From Lachnospiraceae bacterium UBA3866 (lineage in GTDB: Bacteria; Bacillota; Clostridia; Lachnospirales; Lachnospiraceae), in assembly GCA_002392345.1 (NCBI GenBank), contig DGGU01000051.1, forward strand, positions 1-18,591: DNA of 18,591 nucleotides, in the 5' to 3' direction. The notes under the pieces are model-generated. The model saw nothing but the letters and a program-made list of their open reading frames with translations, ran no database searches and had not been told where the DNA came from. The stretch's first letter is position 1, and every line of letters starts with the position of its first letter. Below, one piece after another: positions 7,508 through 15,798 of the stretch. Made by a program: the position numbers and the translations under genes.

Positions 7508-9613
7508 CTATCCGAATAATAGATCTCCATAACTTGGCATAGGCCACATATCCTTATCCACTATCATCTCAAGCGCATCCACACTTTCTCTTAATCTATC
7601 CATAGATTTAGCTACCACATCTTTATAAGCCTTAGCCTTATCATCTATGTCCTTTATATCATATACTGTCTTAACATGCTTTTCTAAGAAGTCTACTTCA
7701 TCTTTAAGATTTCTTATGCGCTTTAATGTATCTGTCAATAATTCATTTTGAACTGAGAAGTCGAATTCTTTCCCTACATTTCTTATGCTATTGATAGAAT
7801 TGGCAAGTCTTGTCGTATAATGTATGCTTGCAGGGAGAACTAATTTCTTTGCTATATCTATCATAGTAAGTGCTTCTATATTCGTGATGTTGACATAATT
7901 TTCTAAAGCAACTTCATATCTACACCTAAGTTCGTTTTCTGATAAGATATTGAAATCGGAGAAGAGTCTAATAACATCTTTATCAATAAATGCAGGTATC
8001 GCGTCTACTATACTCTTTATAGCAGGAAGGCCACGTTTCTTTGCTTCCTTCTCCCAATCTCTTGAATACCCATCACCACCAAAAAGAATTCTCTTATGTT
8101 CTTTAAAGTTATTTTGGATGTATTTCTTTACATCTTCTTTAAAGTTCTTTGACTTAGAAAGAGCGTCTGTAGCTTTTTTAAATTCCTTGGCTACTATAGT
8201 GTTGATAACAGTTATTGGCATAGCACAAGAATCAGCAGAACCAACCATTCTGAATTCAAACTTATTACCAGTAAATGCGAATGGTGAAGTTCTATTTCTA
8301 TCTGTCACATCAATCCAAAGTTCAGGTAAAGTACTTATATCTTTTTTAATAGTACCACTTTTCTTTGAATCCTTTGCATAGCCATCAGCTATTATATGGT
8401 TGACTACATCATTTAATTGATCACCTATAAAACAAGATATGATAGTTGGTGGTGCTTCACTCGCACCAAGTCTTTGTTCTTTGCCAGGAGTTGCACATGA
8501 TGCACGAAGTAACACTGCATAATTATCAACTGCAGCAACTACGCAAGACAACACTAATAAGAATTGTAAATTCTCATGAGGTGTATTCCCTGGATTAAGA
8601 AGGTTCACTCCATCATCAGTTACAAGTGACCAGTTATTATGTTTGCCAGAACCATTTACCCACTTATATGGTTTCTCATGAAGGAGACATTCCATATCAT
8701 GTTTCTCTGCAACTCTTTTTAAAGTCTCCATCACGAGTTGATTGTGATCACAACTTATATTTGCTTCTTCATATATGCAAGCAAGTTCATGTTGACCAGG
8801 TGCTACTTCATTATGTTGAGTCTTAGCTGGCACACCAAGAAGCCAAAGTTCTTCATCTACTTCTGTCATGAATTTAAGAACTTTTTGTCTTATCGTTCCA
8901 TAATAATGGTCATCAAGCTCTTGCCCCTTAGGACTTTTAGCACCAACAAGAGTCCTTCCACAGTATATAAGATCTTTCCTTTTTAAGTACTTTTCTTTGT
9001 CAACTAAAAAGTATTCTTGCTCTACTCCAAGCATAGATTTTACCTTATTAGCCTTATGTTTAAAGAGTTTTAGAAGCCTAATTGATTCGTCGCTTATAAC
9101 CTCCATACTTCTAAGAAGTGGTGTCTTATTATCAAGCGCCTCTCCACCATAAGAGATAAAGGCTGTAGGTATACAAAGAGTTACTATATCATCTATAACT
9201 CTAAGGAAGGCTGGGCTTGTGCAGTCCCAGATTGTATATCCTCTCGCTTCAAATGTCGCTCTTATATTGCCAGTTGGAAAAGATGAAGCGTCCGTCTCAC
9301 CTTTTATAAGCTCTTTCCCACTAAACTCCAAGATAGGTTTCTTACCTGATTCAGTCCTAAGAAAAGAGTTCTGTTTCTCAGCTGTGCTGTCATTGAGCGG
9401 TTCAAACCAATGTGTATAATGAGTAGCACCATTTTCTACTGCCCAATTCATGATCCCTTCCGCTACATATTTTGCAAGTGACGAATCAAGTTCACTACCA
9501 TCTCTAATGGTATGCTTTAATTTTAGATAGACATTATTTGGAAGATATTTTTTCATCATCGCATCATTAAATACATACTTCCCAAAATCTCTTTTCAAAT
9601 TAAACTTGCTCAT
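7508..9613 (-). CDS. glnN: Glutamine synthetase type III
   Basis: Cytosolic enzyme making glutamine from glutamate, ammonia and ATP; the 701 residues match the large GSIII class (about 700). Recognisable segments are HYTHWFEPL (65-73), GVEQEYF (196-202, metal-binding glutamates), HNEVAPGQHE (267-276), NGSGKHNNWS (320-329, glutamate/ATP site) and a PGKEQRLGASEAPP segment. FRMVGSADSCAMP lies further on, and the C-terminal 150 residues are helical, as in this class. The frame is open 16 codons further, to 9661, but that extension would run through the hairpin after rnfB. ATG 9613 has a good site, GAAAGGA, 7 bases upstream. It lies just downstream of the rnf operon on the same strand. No promoter is evident in the 50-bp gap, so expression may depend on read-through. 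No glnR, glnB or ANTAR gene is in view. Confidence 0.97.
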   Translation of the reverse strand: MSKFNLKRDFGKYVFNDAMMKKYLPNNVYLKLKHTIRDGSELDSSLAKYVAEGIMNWAVENGATHYTHWFEPLNDSTAEKQNSFLRTESGKKPILEFSGKELIKGETDASSFPTGNIRATFEARGYTIWDCTSPAFLRVIDDIVTLCIPTAFISYGGEALDNKTPLLRSMEVISDESIRLLKLFKHKANKVKSMLGVEQEYFLVDKEKYLKRKDLIYCGRTLVGAKSPKGQELDDHYYGTIRQKVLKFMTEVDEELWLLGVPAKTQHNEVAPGQHELACIYEEANISCDHNQLVMETLKRVAEKHDMECLLHEKPYKWVNGSGKHNNWSLVTDDGVNLLNPGNTPHENLQFLLVLSCVVAAVDNYAVLLRASCATPGKEQRLGASEAPPTIISCFIGDQLNDVVNHIIADGYAKDSKKSGTIKKDISTLPELWIDVTDRNRTSPFAFTGNKFEFRMVGSADSCAMPITVINTIVAKEFKKATDALSKSKNFKEDVKKYIQNNFKEHKRILFGGDGYSRDWEKEAKKRGLPAIKSIVDAIPAFIDKDVIRLFSDFNILSENELRCRYEVALENYVNITNIEALTMIDIAKKLVLPASIHYTTRLANSINSIRNVGKEFDFSVQNELLTDTLKRIRNLKDEVDFLEKHVKTVYDIKDIDDKAKAYKDVVAKSMDRLRESVDALEMIVDKDMWPMPSYGDLLFG

Positions 9614-9626
9614 AATATATCCTTTC

Positions 9627-9653
9627 AAAAAGCGGACTTGAAAGCCCGCTTTT
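9627..9653 (-). terminator. Terminator-like hairpin between rnfB and glnN
   Basis: On the minus strand AAAAGCGGGC pairs with GTCCGCTTTT (10-bp stem with one G-T pair) around the loop TTTCAA, ending in five T. It begins 9 bases past the rnfB stop. It ends right before the glnN ribosome site, so it is either the rnf terminator or an attenuator for glnN. Confidence 0.8.
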
Positions 9654-9662
9654 AATGACAAT

Positions 9663-10454
9663 CTAGCTTATACACTTTCTTGGACACTTTTCACTACAAG
9701 CGCCACAATCATCACATAGGCTATAATCCATAACTGCTATATTGCTTTGCACTTTGATAGCACCTTTTGTACAAGTTCTCTCGCACATACCACATGCTAT
9801 ACAAGATACTTTGCATGCATCCATAGCTGGCTTTCCTTTATCTTTATTAGAACACTCTACTAAGTGTTTCTTTCCATATGGTACAAGTTCTATAACTTTC
9901 ATAGGGCACGCTTTGATACATGCCTGACAAGCTACACATTTTTCTTCGTCAACTTTGGCTACACCATCTACTATATGAATCGCATCAAACTTACAAGCCT
10001 CAACGCAAGTACCATATCCAAGACAAGCGTTTCTACATTGTTTTGCTCCTGCATTTGGAAGAGATGCTGCCAGTCTACAATCTTTTACTCCTGTATATGT
10101 ATATGCATTATTGGCATTGACGCAAGTACCATTACAACGAACAAAGGCAACCTTCTTCTCACTATTACCTGCTGCAACTCCCATAACAGCACTAATCTTC
10201 TCTGCTACAGGTGCTCCACCAACAGGACATTGATTTACTGCTGCTTCACCCTTAGCTATAGCTTCTGCAAGTGCATCACAACCTGCAAACCCACAACCAC
10301 CACAGTTATTGCCAGGCAAACACTCCCTAACCTTTGCAACCTTCTCATCAACTTCTACTTTAAAAATCTCTGATGAGATGCCAAGGAATATTCCTATGAC
10401 AATTGCTATAACCGCTAGAAGAATAATAGAACTAATAATTACTACACTGTCCAT
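9663..10454 (-). CDS. rnfB: Rnf complex subunit B, polyferredoxin
   Basis: Electron-entry subunit of the membrane ferredoxin:NAD+ oxidoreductase; it takes electrons from ferredoxin on the cytoplasmic face. One N-terminal membrane helix (about residues 4-28) is followed by the characteristic cluster C45, C51, C54, C59, C76 (GNNCGGCGFAGC). Further ferredoxin-type groups follow: C140/144/150/154, C173/176/179/183, C214/218/221/224/228 and C247/250/253/257. The 263-residue length fits the long clostridial RnfB, which carries many [4Fe-4S] clusters. The ATG has AGGAGG seven bases upstream, partly formed by the rnfA stop codon. It is the last gene of rnfCDGEAB, and a terminator-like hairpin follows 9 bases later. 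Assignment is secure; the exact cluster count is not. Confidence 0.97.
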   Translation of the reverse strand: MDSVVIISSIILLAVIAIVIGIFLGISSEIFKVEVDEKVAKVRECLPGNNCGGCGFAGCDALAEAIAKGEAAVNQCPVGGAPVAEKISAVMGVAAGNSEKKVAFVRCNGTCVNANNAYTYTGVKDCRLAASLPNAGAKQCRNACLGYGTCVEACKFDAIHIVDGVAKVDEEKCVACQACIKACPMKVIELVPYGKKHLVECSNKDKGKPAMDACKVSCIACGMCERTCTKGAIKVQSNIAVMDYSLCDDCGACSEKCPRKCIS

Positions 10455-10463
10455 ATTTTCCTC

Positions 10464-11063
10464 CTATCCTATATTAAGATTAGAAAATCCAGTAAATGCT
10501 ATCGCCATAAGACAAGCCATAACAAGAACTATTGGTTTTCCTTTAAAACTTTCTGGTATATCATTATTCTCCAGTTTCTCTCTTATGCTAGCAAGAAGTA
10601 TGATTGATATACAAAATCCGCCACTTGTTCCAAGTGCATAAGCCATACCAATTACAAAATTGCTATAGTCTTGCGCCACTGTAAGAGCTACACCAAGAAC
10701 TGCACAGTTAGTCGTGATAAGAGGAAGATAGATACCAAGTGCTTTATAAAGACTAGGTATGAACTTCTTAAGAAACATCTCAAGGAACTGCACGAGTGCC
10801 GCTATAACAAGTATAAATGCTATAGTTTGTAGATAAGTAAGATCTCTCTTAAATACACCTGTAGCCTCAAGAAATACTCTATTGATAACATAAGTTACAG
10901 CCGTGGCCATAAGTATAACGAATATAACTGCTACACCCATACCTTTGGCAGTATCTACTTTATTAGATACACCAAGAAAGGCACATATTCCAAGGAATCT
11001 AGAAAGAACGACATTAGATATAAGTGCTGCTGATATGATAGCAACGATAATCTCTACTCCCAT
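10464..11063 (-). CDS. rnfA: Rnf complex subunit A, integral membrane
   Basis: A 199-residue protein with six predicted membrane helices. It forms, with RnfE, the pseudo-symmetrical core through which electrons cross the membrane. The start MGVEIIVAIISAALISNVVL is typical. C27 (FLGICAFLG) and C120 (ITTNCAVLG) match the conserved cysteines that, with two from RnfE, hold the iron-sulfur centre within the membrane in the Rnf/Nqr family. The end (AIAFTGFSNLNIG) is also typical. AGGAGGG precedes the ATG, and rnfE ends one base before it. Identification is secure, and nothing is missing. Confidence 0.97.
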   Translation of the reverse strand: MGVEIIVAIISAALISNVVLSRFLGICAFLGVSNKVDTAKGMGVAVIFVILMATAVTYVINRVFLEATGVFKRDLTYLQTIAFILVIAALVQFLEMFLKKFIPSLYKALGIYLPLITTNCAVLGVALTVAQDYSNFVIGMAYALGTSGGFCISIILLASIREKLENNDIPESFKGKPIVLVMACLMAIAFTGFSNLNIG

Positions 11064-11064
11064 C

Positions 11065-11763
11065 TTACTTGCCCTCCTCTACAGTTTCTGGTTTTTTATG
11101 AATGGTGCAATGTAGACAATCGTTATTGCAACCACTTTCTTTCTTATTAGTAGCACTTGGAAGTCTAAGTTTATTCTGAATTGCTGTTAAGAACGATAAT
11201 ACAAGGAACGCACCTGGAGGAAGTACAAAAAGTGCAGCCCTATAGTTCTCAGGTATAACGCTAAAACCATATACAGCACCCGAACCTATAAGTTCACGAA
11301 TTGCACTTATGACTATGATTCCGAGAGTGAATCCTAAGCCCATTCCTATACCATCACCAATTGAATTGATGACATTATTTTTACCAGCAAATGCTTCAGC
11401 TCTACCAAATATAATACAGTTAACAACTATAAGTGGTATATATATACCAAGTGATTCATACAAACTTGGAAAATATGCTTTGATAATGAACTCTATAAGT
11501 GTAACAAATGATGCTACTATAACTATATATATAGGTATACGAACTCTATCTGGAGTAATCTTACGAACAAGTGATATAAGAGCATTAGATGCTACAAGGA
11601 CAGCTGTTGTAGAAAGTCCCATGCCAATGGCGTTGCTTACGCTTGTAGTAACTGCAAGAGTTGGACACATACCTATCATAAGTATAAGTATTGGATTCTC
11701 TGTTATGATACCATTAAATATACATCCAAAAAATGTCAATTTTTTAGTTTTATTCTCTTCCAT
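11065..11763 (-). CDS. rnfE: Rnf complex subunit E, integral membrane
   Basis: A 232-residue RnfA-like membrane protein. C33 (MIGMCPTLAV) and C116 (IVVNCIIFG) are the expected partners of RnfA C27 and C120 for the intramembrane iron-sulfur centre. SLGIYIPLIVVNCIIFGRAEAFA is a textbook family segment (in part). The frame is open to 11814, inside rnfG, but ATG 11763 has GGAGGT seven bases upstream and gives the usual N-terminus, so I chose it. It starts one base after the rnfG stop. The hydrophilic C-terminal tail contains C212, C216 and C219 (GCNNDCLHC), a possible extra metal or redox site beyond the core fold. Otherwise the protein looks intact. Confidence 0.97.
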   Translation of the reverse strand: MEENKTKKLTFFGCIFNGIITENPILILMIGMCPTLAVTTSVSNAIGMGLSTTAVLVASNALISLVRKITPDRVRIPIYIVIVASFVTLIEFIIKAYFPSLYESLGIYIPLIVVNCIIFGRAEAFAGKNNVINSIGDGIGMGLGFTLGIIVISAIRELIGSGAVYGFSVIPENYRAALFVLPPGAFLVLSFLTAIQNKLRLPSATNKKESGCNNDCLHCTIHKKPETVEEGK

Positions 11764-11764
11764 C

Positions 11765-12346
11765 TTAGATACCTCCATCCATTGTTGCTGCACGATTAGC
11801 AAACATACATGCAAGTTTCATTGCTTCTTTAAATGCAGTTGAAGAAACTGTGGCACCTGATATAGTGTCGACATTATCTACATCATCAGAATTGTGATTT
11901 TCCCAAGACTCTAAGAAACTCATCTCTGTAGTTTTCATACCAAGTCCAGGTGTCTCAGATGGAGTATTGGCATATCTAACACCTGTGATAGTTCCTTTAG
12001 TATCAAAACCAACTATAAGATTAAGTGGTCCACCAAATCCTTTAGATGTACATTGAACTATATATCCTATCGTATTGCCACTAGCATCTTTACAGCGAAG
12101 TACTGCATCATCAGAAGACATAAGGCTTGCATTATAACCTGCAGATGCACCAACTACATCATCCTTTATGCTTTCACTCTCAACATAACCAGGACATACC
12201 TCATTAAATGCTTTAATCTGTGCTGCAAGATTGGTAGCAGCTATAGCATCTTTAGTTCCTTCTTTTGCAAAAGCAAGCACTGCCACCAAAACTAAAGTAA
12301 TGATAAAAAGCATAAATGTATCTTTTATAATACTACCTATCCTCAT
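11765..12346 (-). CDS. rnfG: Rnf complex subunit G, covalent FMN carrier
   Basis: A 193-residue subunit anchored by one N-terminal helix (about 10-28), with its FMN-binding domain on the outer face of the membrane. The flavin attachment motif DTISGAT (160-166) matches the Dxx(S/T)GAT pattern recognised by ApbE, so T166 should carry FMN by a phosphoester bond. ETPGLG (131-136) is the other family hallmark. The start is supported by GGAGGG upstream, inside the end of rnfD; the two genes are one base apart. An ApbE gene lies in the same window (17001-18083). Confidence 0.96.
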   Translation of the reverse strand: MRIGSIIKDTFMLFIITLVLVAVLAFAKEGTKDAIAATNLAAQIKAFNEVCPGYVESESIKDDVVGASAGYNASLMSSDDAVLRCKDASGNTIGYIVQCTSKGFGGPLNLIVGFDTKGTITGVRYANTPSETPGLGMKTTEMSFLESWENHNSDDVDNVDTISGATVSSTAFKEAMKLACMFANRAATMDGGI

Positions 12347-12347
12347 A

Positions 12348-13286
12348 TTACTTGCCCTCCTTTCCGAAGGCTATAGGTATGGTGATTGACTCAATGAGTG
12401 GTACTAAGATGTTACCCATGAGGATAACATAAGAGACGCATTCACCTGATTTACCCCATAATCTAAATATTCCTGTCATGACTCCAAGGAATACTGCATA
12501 TACTACTTCGCCGAGCATCGTTATAGGTGATGTCGTATAGTCGTTGGCCATATAGAATGCGCCAAAGATAAGCCCACCACCAAAGATCTCGCCTAAAATA
12601 TAATTGACATCGGTTGTCTTTCCACTAAATATCAAGATGAATATAGTGAAGCTTATAAGATAGACCATAGGTATCTTTAAATCTATAATCTTCTTAACAA
12701 GTAGGTATACTGCGCCAATAAGTAGACACACTGCTGATATCTCGCCTATAGTTCCTGGTGTATATCCAAAAATCATATCAAAAAGATTGACTTCACTTCC
12801 TTGCTTAAGTAATACGAGTGGTGTTGCAGATGAATAAGCATCAACAGAAAGTGCTGACTTATAATTACTCATAGGTCCTGCAAATGATATAAGGCAGAAG
12901 CATCTTCCAGCAAGTGCTGGGTTCATAAAGTTCTGACCAAGACCACCAAAAAGCATCTTGACTATAACTATAGCAAATACTGCACCAACCACAGGAATGA
13001 AAAGTGGTACCTCAGGTGGCATATTAAGTGCAAGTATCATACCAGTAACTACAGCAGATAGATCGTCGATAGTATTAGGTTTTTTAACTATCATGTTGAA
13101 TATTGTCTCGCTTATAAGACAAGCTAGAACTGATACTATAATCACAAGAGCTGCATTCAACCCGAAGCGAAGCACACCCCAAACTGATGCAGGGATCAAA
13201 GCTATCACTACATCAAGCATAACAAGTCTTGTACTAATATTATCTCTTATATGAGGAGAACTTTGAACATTCAATTTCATATCCAT
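12348..13286 (-). CDS. rnfD: Rnf complex subunit D, integral membrane flavoprotein
   Basis: A 312-residue NqrB/RnfD-type membrane protein with about nine helices. It takes part in electron transfer linked to ion pumping. The N-terminus (SSPHIRDNISTRLVMLDVV) and the loop GGLGQNFMNPALAGRCF are characteristic. DAYSSAT (149-155) occupies the FMN attachment position, with S in place of the G of the usual SGAT; T155 is the predicted acceptor. The ATG overlaps the rnfC stop by one base (TAATG) with AGGAGG ten bases upstream. An in-frame ATG two codons later is the alternative start. Confidence 0.96.
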   Translation of the reverse strand: MDMKLNVQSSPHIRDNISTRLVMLDVVIALIPASVWGVLRFGLNAALVIIVSVLACLISETIFNMIVKKPNTIDDLSAVVTGMILALNMPPEVPLFIPVVGAVFAIVIVKMLFGGLGQNFMNPALAGRCFCLISFAGPMSNYKSALSVDAYSSATPLVLLKQGSEVNLFDMIFGYTPGTIGEISAVCLLIGAVYLLVKKIIDLKIPMVYLISFTIFILIFSGKTTDVNYILGEIFGGGLIFGAFYMANDYTTSPITMLGEVVYAVFLGVMTGIFRLWGKSGECVSYVILMGNILVPLIESITIPIAFGKEGK

Positions 13287-14623
13287 TATTTCTTAGCCTC
13301 CTTTTCCTTTTTGCTATTAAGATATCCTCTCACAGCGAATTTCATATAACTAAAATATGGTGTAAGAGGTTTCTTAGCTGGGCAGACAAAACTACAACTT
13401 CCACAAGTTATACATTCCTGTCCATTAAGCTTTATATATTCTTCAAAATTACCTGCCTTAGCTGCTTTATACATCTTTGTAGGAACTAAGTTTATAGGGC
13501 AGGCTTTGACACATCTACCACAGTTGATGCAATTAGTCTCTCTCAAACCAGTTAGTGGATCTTTAGCAAATGCAAGTAGAGCTGAACTATTTCTTGATAC
13601 TGGCATATCAAGACTAAATACTGGAAGACCCATCATAGGTCCACCGCTTATCATCTTCTCTGGTTCAGTCTTAAATCCACCAACAGCTTCTATAACTTCT
13701 TTATAACTTATGCCAAAACGGACATTGAGATTGGCTGTCTCATTATATGCATCACCTGATAATGTCATGATACGACGAAGAAGTGGAGTTGATTTGCAAA
13801 CTGCATAACCAATCGATACTACTGTATCTACATTATCAACTACAACTCCAGCATCAGCAGGAAGTTTTGATACATTGATTTTCCTTCCTGTTATTGCATA
13901 TATAAGTTGTCTCTCACCACCTTGTGGATATTTCGTCTTCATAAGAGCTGTCTCTATGTTATCTACGCCAGCAAGAGCAGCTTTGATTTTATCGTATGCG
14001 TCTCTCTTGTTGTCTTCTACACATATGATACCACGAGCCTTAGGGAATACTCTAAGCATAGAGCGAAGACCCTTTATGAGCATCTCAGTCTCTTCAAGCA
14101 TCAATCTATAGTCTGATGTAAGATAAGGCTCACACTCAGCACCATTGACAAGAACATAGTCAATCTTATCTGGATCTTTAGGCTGCAATTTTACATGAGT
14201 AGGGAAACTTGCACCACCAAGTCCCACTATACCAGCATCCTTGACTGCTTTGATGATTTCTTCTTTTGACATGCTATTAAGATCTCTTTCAACCCCAAAA
14301 CCTTCTATAGCATCATACTTATCATCGTTTTCTACTATAATACTCTCAACCTTCTGTCCGCCAACCACAAGCCTATCTTCTATAGCTTTGACAATTCCAG
14401 ATACAGATGATAAGACATTGGCTGATATCATGCCATCTGCTTCTCCAATAATCTGACCAACAAGAACTCTATCGCCAACCTTGACAGTTGCCTTTGCCTT
14501 AGCTCCAATATGCTGTTGCAAAGGATACACCAAAGTTTTACCTGCTTTAATTACTCTTATAGGTTTATCTTTGGCAAGTTCTTTTCGCTCATTTGGATGT
14601 ACACCATGTCTAAATGTATACAT
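13286..14623 (-). CDS. rnfC: Rnf complex subunit C, NADH/FMN-binding
   Basis: A 445-residue peripheral subunit where NAD+ is reduced (or NADH oxidised). It contains the glycine-rich nucleotide segment GLGGASFPTHVK (134-145), GAECEPYLTSDYRLM (161-175) and KYPQGGERQLIYAITGR (231-247), as in the NuoF-like FMN/NADH domain. Two [4Fe-4S] motifs follow: C365/368/371/375 and C404/407/410/414. AAGGAGGT lies five bases before the ATG. It is the first gene of rnfCDGEAB. The efp terminator ends only 24 bp upstream, and I see no convincing -35/-10 pair in that gap. Confidence 0.97.
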   Translation of the reverse strand: MYTFRHGVHPNERKELAKDKPIRVIKAGKTLVYPLQQHIGAKAKATVKVGDRVLVGQIIGEADGMISANVLSSVSGIVKAIEDRLVVGGQKVESIIVENDDKYDAIEGFGVERDLNSMSKEEIIKAVKDAGIVGLGGASFPTHVKLQPKDPDKIDYVLVNGAECEPYLTSDYRLMLEETEMLIKGLRSMLRVFPKARGIICVEDNKRDAYDKIKAALAGVDNIETALMKTKYPQGGERQLIYAITGRKINVSKLPADAGVVVDNVDTVVSIGYAVCKSTPLLRRIMTLSGDAYNETANLNVRFGISYKEVIEAVGGFKTEPEKMISGGPMMGLPVFSLDMPVSRNSSALLAFAKDPLTGLRETNCINCGRCVKACPINLVPTKMYKAAKAGNFEEYIKLNGQECITCGSCSFVCPAKKPLTPYFSYMKFAVRGYLNSKKEKEAKK

Positions 14624-14647
14624 TAGAACCTCCTTATAATAATATAC

Positions 14648-14674
14648 AAAAAAGCATAACTATATAGTTATGCT
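14648..14674 (-). terminator. Intrinsic terminator after efp, in the rnfC leader
   Basis: A perfect palindrome (14653-14674; half site AGCATAACTA) followed on the minus strand by six T then G. The efp stop codon lies inside the stem. It ends 24 bp before the rnfC ATG. Confidence 0.85.
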
Positions 14675-15222
14675 CTTGATTCATATTTACCAGTCTCTGT
14701 AGATACTATAATCTTCTCACCCTTATCAATGAATAATGGTACCATGACACTTGCACCTGTCTCAACAGTTGCTGGCTTCATAGCTCCTGTCTGTGTATCA
14801 CCTTTTATACCTGGCTCTGTATCAGTAACTTCAAGTGTTACTTTAAGAGGTGGCTCCACACTAAATACTTTACCATTGTAGAACATAACTTTGCAGACTT
14901 CATTTTCTTTTACAAATTTCATTGTATCGCCAACTTGCTCTGGAGACAATGCTATCTGTTCAAAAGTATTGTTGTTCATAAAGTTATACATGCCATCATT
15001 ATAAAGATACTGCATATCAACTCTATCGATAACTGCTTGATTAAATTTCTCTGTAGGCCTGAAAGTCTTTTCTATAACACCACCATTTATGATGTCGCGA
15101 AGTTTTGTACGAACAAATGCTGCTCCTTTTCCTGGTTTAACATGTTGAAACTCCATAATTTGACATACTTGTCCTTCAATTTCAAGTGTCAAACCATTTT
15201 TAAACTCACCTGCTGATATCAT
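14668..15222 (-). CDS. efp: Translation elongation factor P
   Basis: EF-P binds between the ribosomal P and E sites and relieves stalling at consecutive prolines. The 184-residue length is normal for the three-domain protein. The tip of domain I is HVKPGKGAAF with K32 at the position that carries a modification in many bacteria. In domains II-III, EKTFRPTEKF, GIKGDTQTGAMKPATVETG and the C-terminal VPLFIDKGEKI are family signatures. AGGAGG lies eight bases before the ATG. The start is 38 bases after the shikimate-kinase-like gene; in many Firmicutes efp neighbours aromatic-synthesis genes such as aroK or aroQ. A terminator follows directly. Confidence 0.97.
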   Translation of the reverse strand: MISAGEFKNGLTLEIEGQVCQIMEFQHVKPGKGAAFVRTKLRDIINGGVIEKTFRPTEKFNQAVIDRVDMQYLYNDGMYNFMNNNTFEQIALSPEQVGDTMKFVKENEVCKVMFYNGKVFSVEPPLKVTLEVTDTEPGIKGDTQTGAMKPATVETGASVMVPLFIDKGEKIIVSTETGKYESRA

Positions 15223-15260
15223 GAGAATAATCCTCCTAAAATTTTATAAAATCAATTCCC

Positions 15261-15797
15261 CTATATGAATATACGAGCTTTCACTTTATTGATATAATTA
15301 TATATTGCTAAAGCCTCAGATATAAGTTCTTCTATGCTCTTGCCATCTATATCTATAGCATAGTTTTGTAGTTCTTCGTAATAATGCCTATAAGCATTAA
15401 TATAATTTTCTACACTTAACACTGTATAATCATTATTGAAAATAGGTATATCTTTATAATAATTTTTAATATTGTCATATATAGTATCGGCACTTGCCTT
15501 TAGATATATGACTCTTCCACTTTCTTTAATAAGATGTCTATTTTCTTCATCACTTACAAGCACCGCACTAGTAGATACGATCATACCTTGAGTAATAGAA
15601 TTTTTTAATGCATACTTTTCTAAGCTTTTTATATAGTCAGGCCCTTTAGACTGATATATATCTTTTATAGAAGCGTTTTCCTTTTCTTCTATATAATTAT
15701 TAATATCAAGATATTTAAGACTTTTCCTTGATGCGATAGCCTTTCCTATCATAGTCTTACCGACACCATAGAATCCAACTAAATATACTGTCTCCAT
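15261..15797 (-). CDS. Degenerate shikimate-kinase-like P-loop protein
   Basis: A 178-residue P-loop protein collinear with shikimate kinase. The Walker A motif GFYGVGKT (8-15) is intact and D31 remains at the Mg2+ position. An arginine in AYRHYYEEL matches the late shikimate/ATP arginine. Three hallmark sites are altered. The second aspartate of DxD is N33. The GExxFRxxE segment reads GPDYIKSLE, with K57 replacing the shikimate-binding arginine. The GGG loop reads S77-A78-V79. The lid lacks the usual RPLL. Shikimate phosphorylation is therefore doubtful, although nucleotide binding is likely. It begins one base after the nrdR stop with a weak ribosome site, and efp follows. It may be a repurposed aroK from an ancestral aro-efp cluster, or a divergent kinase with another substrate (inference). 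Confidence 0.75.
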   Translation of the reverse strand: METVYLVGFYGVGKTMIGKAIASRKSLKYLDINNYIEEKENASIKDIYQSKGPDYIKSLEKYALKNSITQGMIVSTSAVLVSDEENRHLIKESGRVIYLKASADTIYDNIKNYYKDIPIFNNDYTVLSVENYINAYRHYYEELQNYAIDIDGKSIEELISEALAIYNYINKVKARIFI

Positions 15798-15798
15798 A

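Noticed and set aside
9632..9649. ANTAR antitermination hairpin before glnN
   Set aside because: Some clostridial glutamine synthetase genes are ANTAR-controlled, but the hexaloop TTTCAA lacks the A at position 1 and G at position 4, and no second hairpin is evident.
9614..9661. 16-residue extension of glnN
   Set aside because: It would translate the terminator hairpin and the ribosome site; ATG 9613 has a good GAAAGGA site.
9864..10373. 169-residue cysteine- and threonine-rich plus-strand frame
   Set aside because: It is the antisense shadow of rnfB; there is no ribosome site and the composition is what an inverted cysteine-rich gene gives.
11764..11814. 17-residue extension of rnfE into rnfG
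   Set aside because: ATG 11763 has a proper GGAGGT site and the usual start of the family.
11309..11842. 177-residue plus-strand frame
   Set aside because: It lies antisense to rnfE and rnfG, whose products are recognised with certainty.
15223..15260. Separate efp promoter (TTGATT with TATAAA or GATTAT)
   Set aside because: TATAAA has no matching -35 box, and GATTAT would place the start site beyond the strong ribosome site.
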